Assembly: GCA_021799915.1 (NCBI GenBank)
Contig: JAJYZN010000148.1
Coordinates: 1-6,838 of the forward strand
Reading direction: 5' to 3'
DNA from: Actinomycetes bacterium
Lineage (GTDB): Bacteria; Actinomycetota; Acidimicrobiia; Acidimicrobiales; RAAP-2
Length of the DNA: 6,838 nucleotides
The stretch's first letter is position 1. Each line of letters starts with the position of its first letter. A program made the translations under genes and the position numbers. Positions 4,814 through 6,838 of the stretch are shown piece after piece. The notes under the pieces were generated by a model that was not told where the DNA came from, ran no database searches, and saw only the letters and a list, made by a program, of their open reading frames with translations.

Positions 4814-6838
4814 TGCGAGCTCCGCTCAGCTGGCTGAAGGACTTCGCCCCGTTCGACGCTCCGCCGGCCGTCCTGGCCGAAACCCTCGATGACCTCGGTT
4901 TGGTCGTGGAAGGCGTCGAGCACATCGGCGAAGGGCTCGAGGGCGTCGTGGTGGCCAGAGTCGACGGGATTGCCGCCATTGCGGGCGCCGACCGGATCCG
5001 GAAGGTGACCGTGGATGCCGGCATGGGTCCGCAGGAGATCGTCTGCGGGGCGACGAACTTCGCAGTCGGCGACCTGGTACCGCTCGCCCCGGTAGGCACG
5101 ACGCTGCCCGGTGGGCTCACGATCGGTCGGCGCACGATGCGGGGAGTGACCTCCGACGGCATGCTGTGCTCCGGGCGCGAGCTGGGGCTCACCGACGATC
5201 ACGCCGGCCTCCTCGTCATCGGGCCCGGTGAGGGGATCGTTCCTGGGGTACAGCTCACCGAGGCACTGGGGATCGTGCCCGACATCGTTTTCGACGTGAC
5301 CGTGGAAGGCAATCGACCTGACGCCTGGTGCATTGCCGGCGTCGCGAGGGATCTGGCAGCGCGACTCAGGCTCCCCTACACAGGGTTGCCGCCCGCGCCG
5401 CCTGTGCCGCCGGTGCCGTCCGTACCGACCGCGCCGCCGGTGCCACCGCTCCCGACCATGTCCCCCGTCGCGCCCGCGCCGGTGGGATCACTGGCTTCGT
5501 TGGTTGTCGACGACCGCGACCTCTGCCCGCGTATGACCGTGCGAGTGCTCGTCGACGTGGATACCGGTCCCTCCCCGACGTGGTTGGCCCGGCGGTTGGT
5601 CATGGCCGGCATGCGACCGATCAACCGGATCGTCGACGCGTCGAACTACGTCATGCTCGAACTGGGCCAGCCCACGCATCCCTACGATCTCGACCGCCTG
5701 GCCGGAACAGGCCTCGTCGTGCGCCGTGCCCGACCGGCTGAGACCGTCCAGACCCTCGACGGCGTGGTCCGGACTCTCGGGACCCCAGGGCGCAGCCTTG
5801 GCGACCGGGGCGAGGACTGCCTCATCTGCGACGCTGCAGGCACGCCGGTGGGGATCGGAGGGATCATGGGCGGCACTTCCTCGGAGATCACCGACGCGAC
5901 GACCCGGGTGCTCCTCGAAGCCGCGTACTTCACACCGATGGCGATCGCTCGCACCTCGAAGCGCCTCGGCTTGCGCACCGAGGCGTCGATCCGTTTCGAG
6001 CGGGGCTGCGATCCGTGGGGCATCGACCGGGCTGCGGAGCGCTTCTGCGAGCTGGCCGGGGGGACGGCGGCCCCGGGTGTCCTGGACGTGCGTGGCAAGG
6101 TGCCCGATCCGATCCGGCTTCGCCTTCCGCTGGCACGAGTGAGCTCGGTCCTCGGGATCGAGCTTGCAGGAGATGAGGTGGCGTCGTTGATCGGACCGAT
6201 CGGGTTCGCCTGCAATCTGGAACCCCGGGAAGATGACGGAGGTGACACGCTCGTGGTCACCGTGCCGACCAACCGCCCCGACGTGCGGCCGTCCCCGCAC
6301 GGGATCGAGGACGTGATCGAGGAAGTTGCGCGCACGTATGGGTACTCGAAGCTGCCCCGCCGACAGCCTTCGTGGCCGGCACCAGGTCGGCTCACCGATC
6401 GCCAGCGGGAACGTCGCCTGGTTGCCGACGTCCTCTGCGGTATGGGTATCGACGAGGCCTGGACCCCCGCGTTCGTAAGCTCGGCCGACCTTTCCCATGC
6501 CGGTCTGAGCGGCCCTGCAGTCCGAGTGGCGAACCCGCTCGTCTCCGACGAGCCATTCCTGCGACGTACCCTCCTTGCCGGGCTCTGCCGAGCGGTCGCC
6601 TACAACGTGGACCGCCGCCAAGAGCACGTGCGGTTGTTCGAGCTGGGAACGGTGTTCGGCACACCTCGAGAGCATCCCCCGCAAGCCTCGGAGCTGCCGA
6701 TCGAAAGGGAGCTGGTGTCGGTGGCCTTGGCCGGGACCGGGGACGATGCCCGGAGTGCCGTTGATGTGTGGTGCGGCCTTGCCGGCGCGCTCGGGCTGGA
6801 TCGGCGCTCGATGACCCTGGAGGCCGATCGGACCATCC
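4813..6838 (+). CDS. pheT: Phenylalanine-tRNA ligase beta subunit (3' end outside window)
   Basis: The PheRS beta subunit binds tRNAPhe and hydrolyses mischarged Tyr-tRNAPhe. The frame is open for 675 codons to the window edge; family members have about 800 residues, so the end of the core-like domain and the anticodon-binding FDX-ACB domain are missing. Visible parts are the start MRAPLSWLKDF and an OB-fold tRNA-binding domain (about 41-150, with ADRIRKVTVD and IVCGATNF). NRPDAWCIAGVARD is followed by a Pro-rich linker (193-226). The B3/B4 editing domain (about 230-400) has His289, Glu369, Thr389 and Ala391, whose relative spacing fits E. coli editing residues His261, Glu334, Thr354 and Ala356. 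B5 (about 435-510) and the start of the core-like domain (NPLVSDEPFLRRTLLAGL) follow. The start is ATG at 4813, overlapping the pheS stop as TGATG, with GAGG (4801-4804) as SD. Co-expression with pheS fits the alpha2-beta2 enzyme. Confidence 0.97.
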   Translation, partial: MRAPLSWLKDFAPFDAPPAVLAETLDDLGLVVEGVEHIGEGLEGVVVARVDGIAAIAGADRIRKVTVDAGMGPQEIVCGATNFAVGDLVPLAPVGTTLPGGLTIGRRTMRGVTSDGMLCSGRELGLTDDHAGLLVIGPGEGIVPGVQLTEALGIVPDIVFDVTVEGNRPDAWCIAGVARDLAARLRLPYTGLPPAPPVPPVPSVPTAPPVPPLPTMSPVAPAPVGSLASLVVDDRDLCPRMTVRVLVDVDTGPSPTWLARRLVMAGMRPINRIVDASNYVMLELGQPTHPYDLDRLAGTGLVVRRARPAETVQTLDGVVRTLGTPGRSLGDRGEDCLICDAAGTPVGIGGIMGGTSSEITDATTRVLLEAAYFTPMAIARTSKRLGLRTEASIRFERGCDPWGIDRAAERFCELAGGTAAPGVLDVRGKVPDPIRLRLPLARVSSVLGIELAGDEVASLIGPIGFACNLEPREDDGGDTLVVTVPTNRPDVRPSPHGIEDVIEEVARTYGYSKLPRRQPSWPAPGRLTDRQRERRLVADVLCGMGIDEAWTPAFVSSADLSHAGLSGPAVRVANPLVSDEPFLRRTLLAGLCRAVAYNVDRRQEHVRLFELGTVFGTPREHPPQASELPIERELVSVALAGTGDDARSAVDVWCGLAGALGLDRRSMTLEADRTI

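Noticed and set aside
5389..5490. Possible frameshift or junk repeat in pheT at the Pro-rich stretch
   Set aside because: Codon-by-codon reading from 4813 to 6838 stays open with family motifs on both sides, so it is an in-frame linker.
5488..6684. Long minus-strand open frame of 398 codons
   Set aside because: It lies entirely opposite pheT, whose plus-strand frame shows continuous family motifs. The translation has no recognisable domain and is a product of GC-rich codon bias.
1..6838. Search for a mobile element, CRISPR array, tRNA or rRNA, phage or defence genes, or a new multi-gene system
   Set aside because: No inverted-repeat-flanked transposase, spaced repeat array, cloverleaf or integrase was seen. 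Almost all of the window is accounted for by conserved housekeeping genes.

Overview
This is a 6.8 kb window of high-GC bacterial chromosome (about two-thirds G+C by eye, with strong G/C third-position bias). It carries housekeeping genes for histidine biosynthesis and translation. The gene order infC-rpmI-rplT-tsnR-pheS-pheT, with a divergent DUF1844 gene next to infC, is typical of Actinomycetota. The cold-shock variant beside a long-form hisG and the non-streptomycete style of PheS and PheT suggest a deep-branching class such as Acidimicrobiia. The class is inferred from remembered family sequences and was not tested.

Left part (1-916): the 3' two-thirds of hisG (ATP phosphoribosyltransferase, long form) is followed 2 nt later by a 76-residue cold-shock-domain-like protein. 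Two hairpins (833-858 and 888-912) then fill the gap before a convergent gene. Middle (917-1605): a DUF1844 protein on the minus strand and a 167-nt divergent intergenic region holding two overlapping -10 elements and a strong GNRA-capped hairpin in the infC leader. Right part (1606-6838): a tightly packed plus-strand translation cluster. It encodes initiation factor IF3, ribosomal proteins bL35 and uL20, a SpoU-family rRNA methyltransferase, and both phenylalanyl-tRNA synthetase subunits. PheT runs off the right edge and lacks its C-terminal part.

The cluster joins ribosome assembly (bL35, uL20, a 2'-O-methyltransferase), start-codon proofreading (IF3) and tRNAPhe charging. Start signals vary along it. 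infC appears to start at AUA behind a good Shine-Dalgarno (SD) sequence. tsnR appears to start at CUG, overlapping the rplT stop. pheS and the DUF1844 gene both have a TANNNT box exactly 6 nt before an ATG without an SD, which suggests leaderless transcripts. pheT and the ribosomal protein genes have ordinary SD sequences.

I see no mobile element, CRISPR array, tRNA or rRNA gene, phage gene or defence system, and no evidence of an undescribed multi-gene system. The points worth a second look are the unusual initiation signals, the infC leader, and lineage-specific insertions in PheS and PheT.
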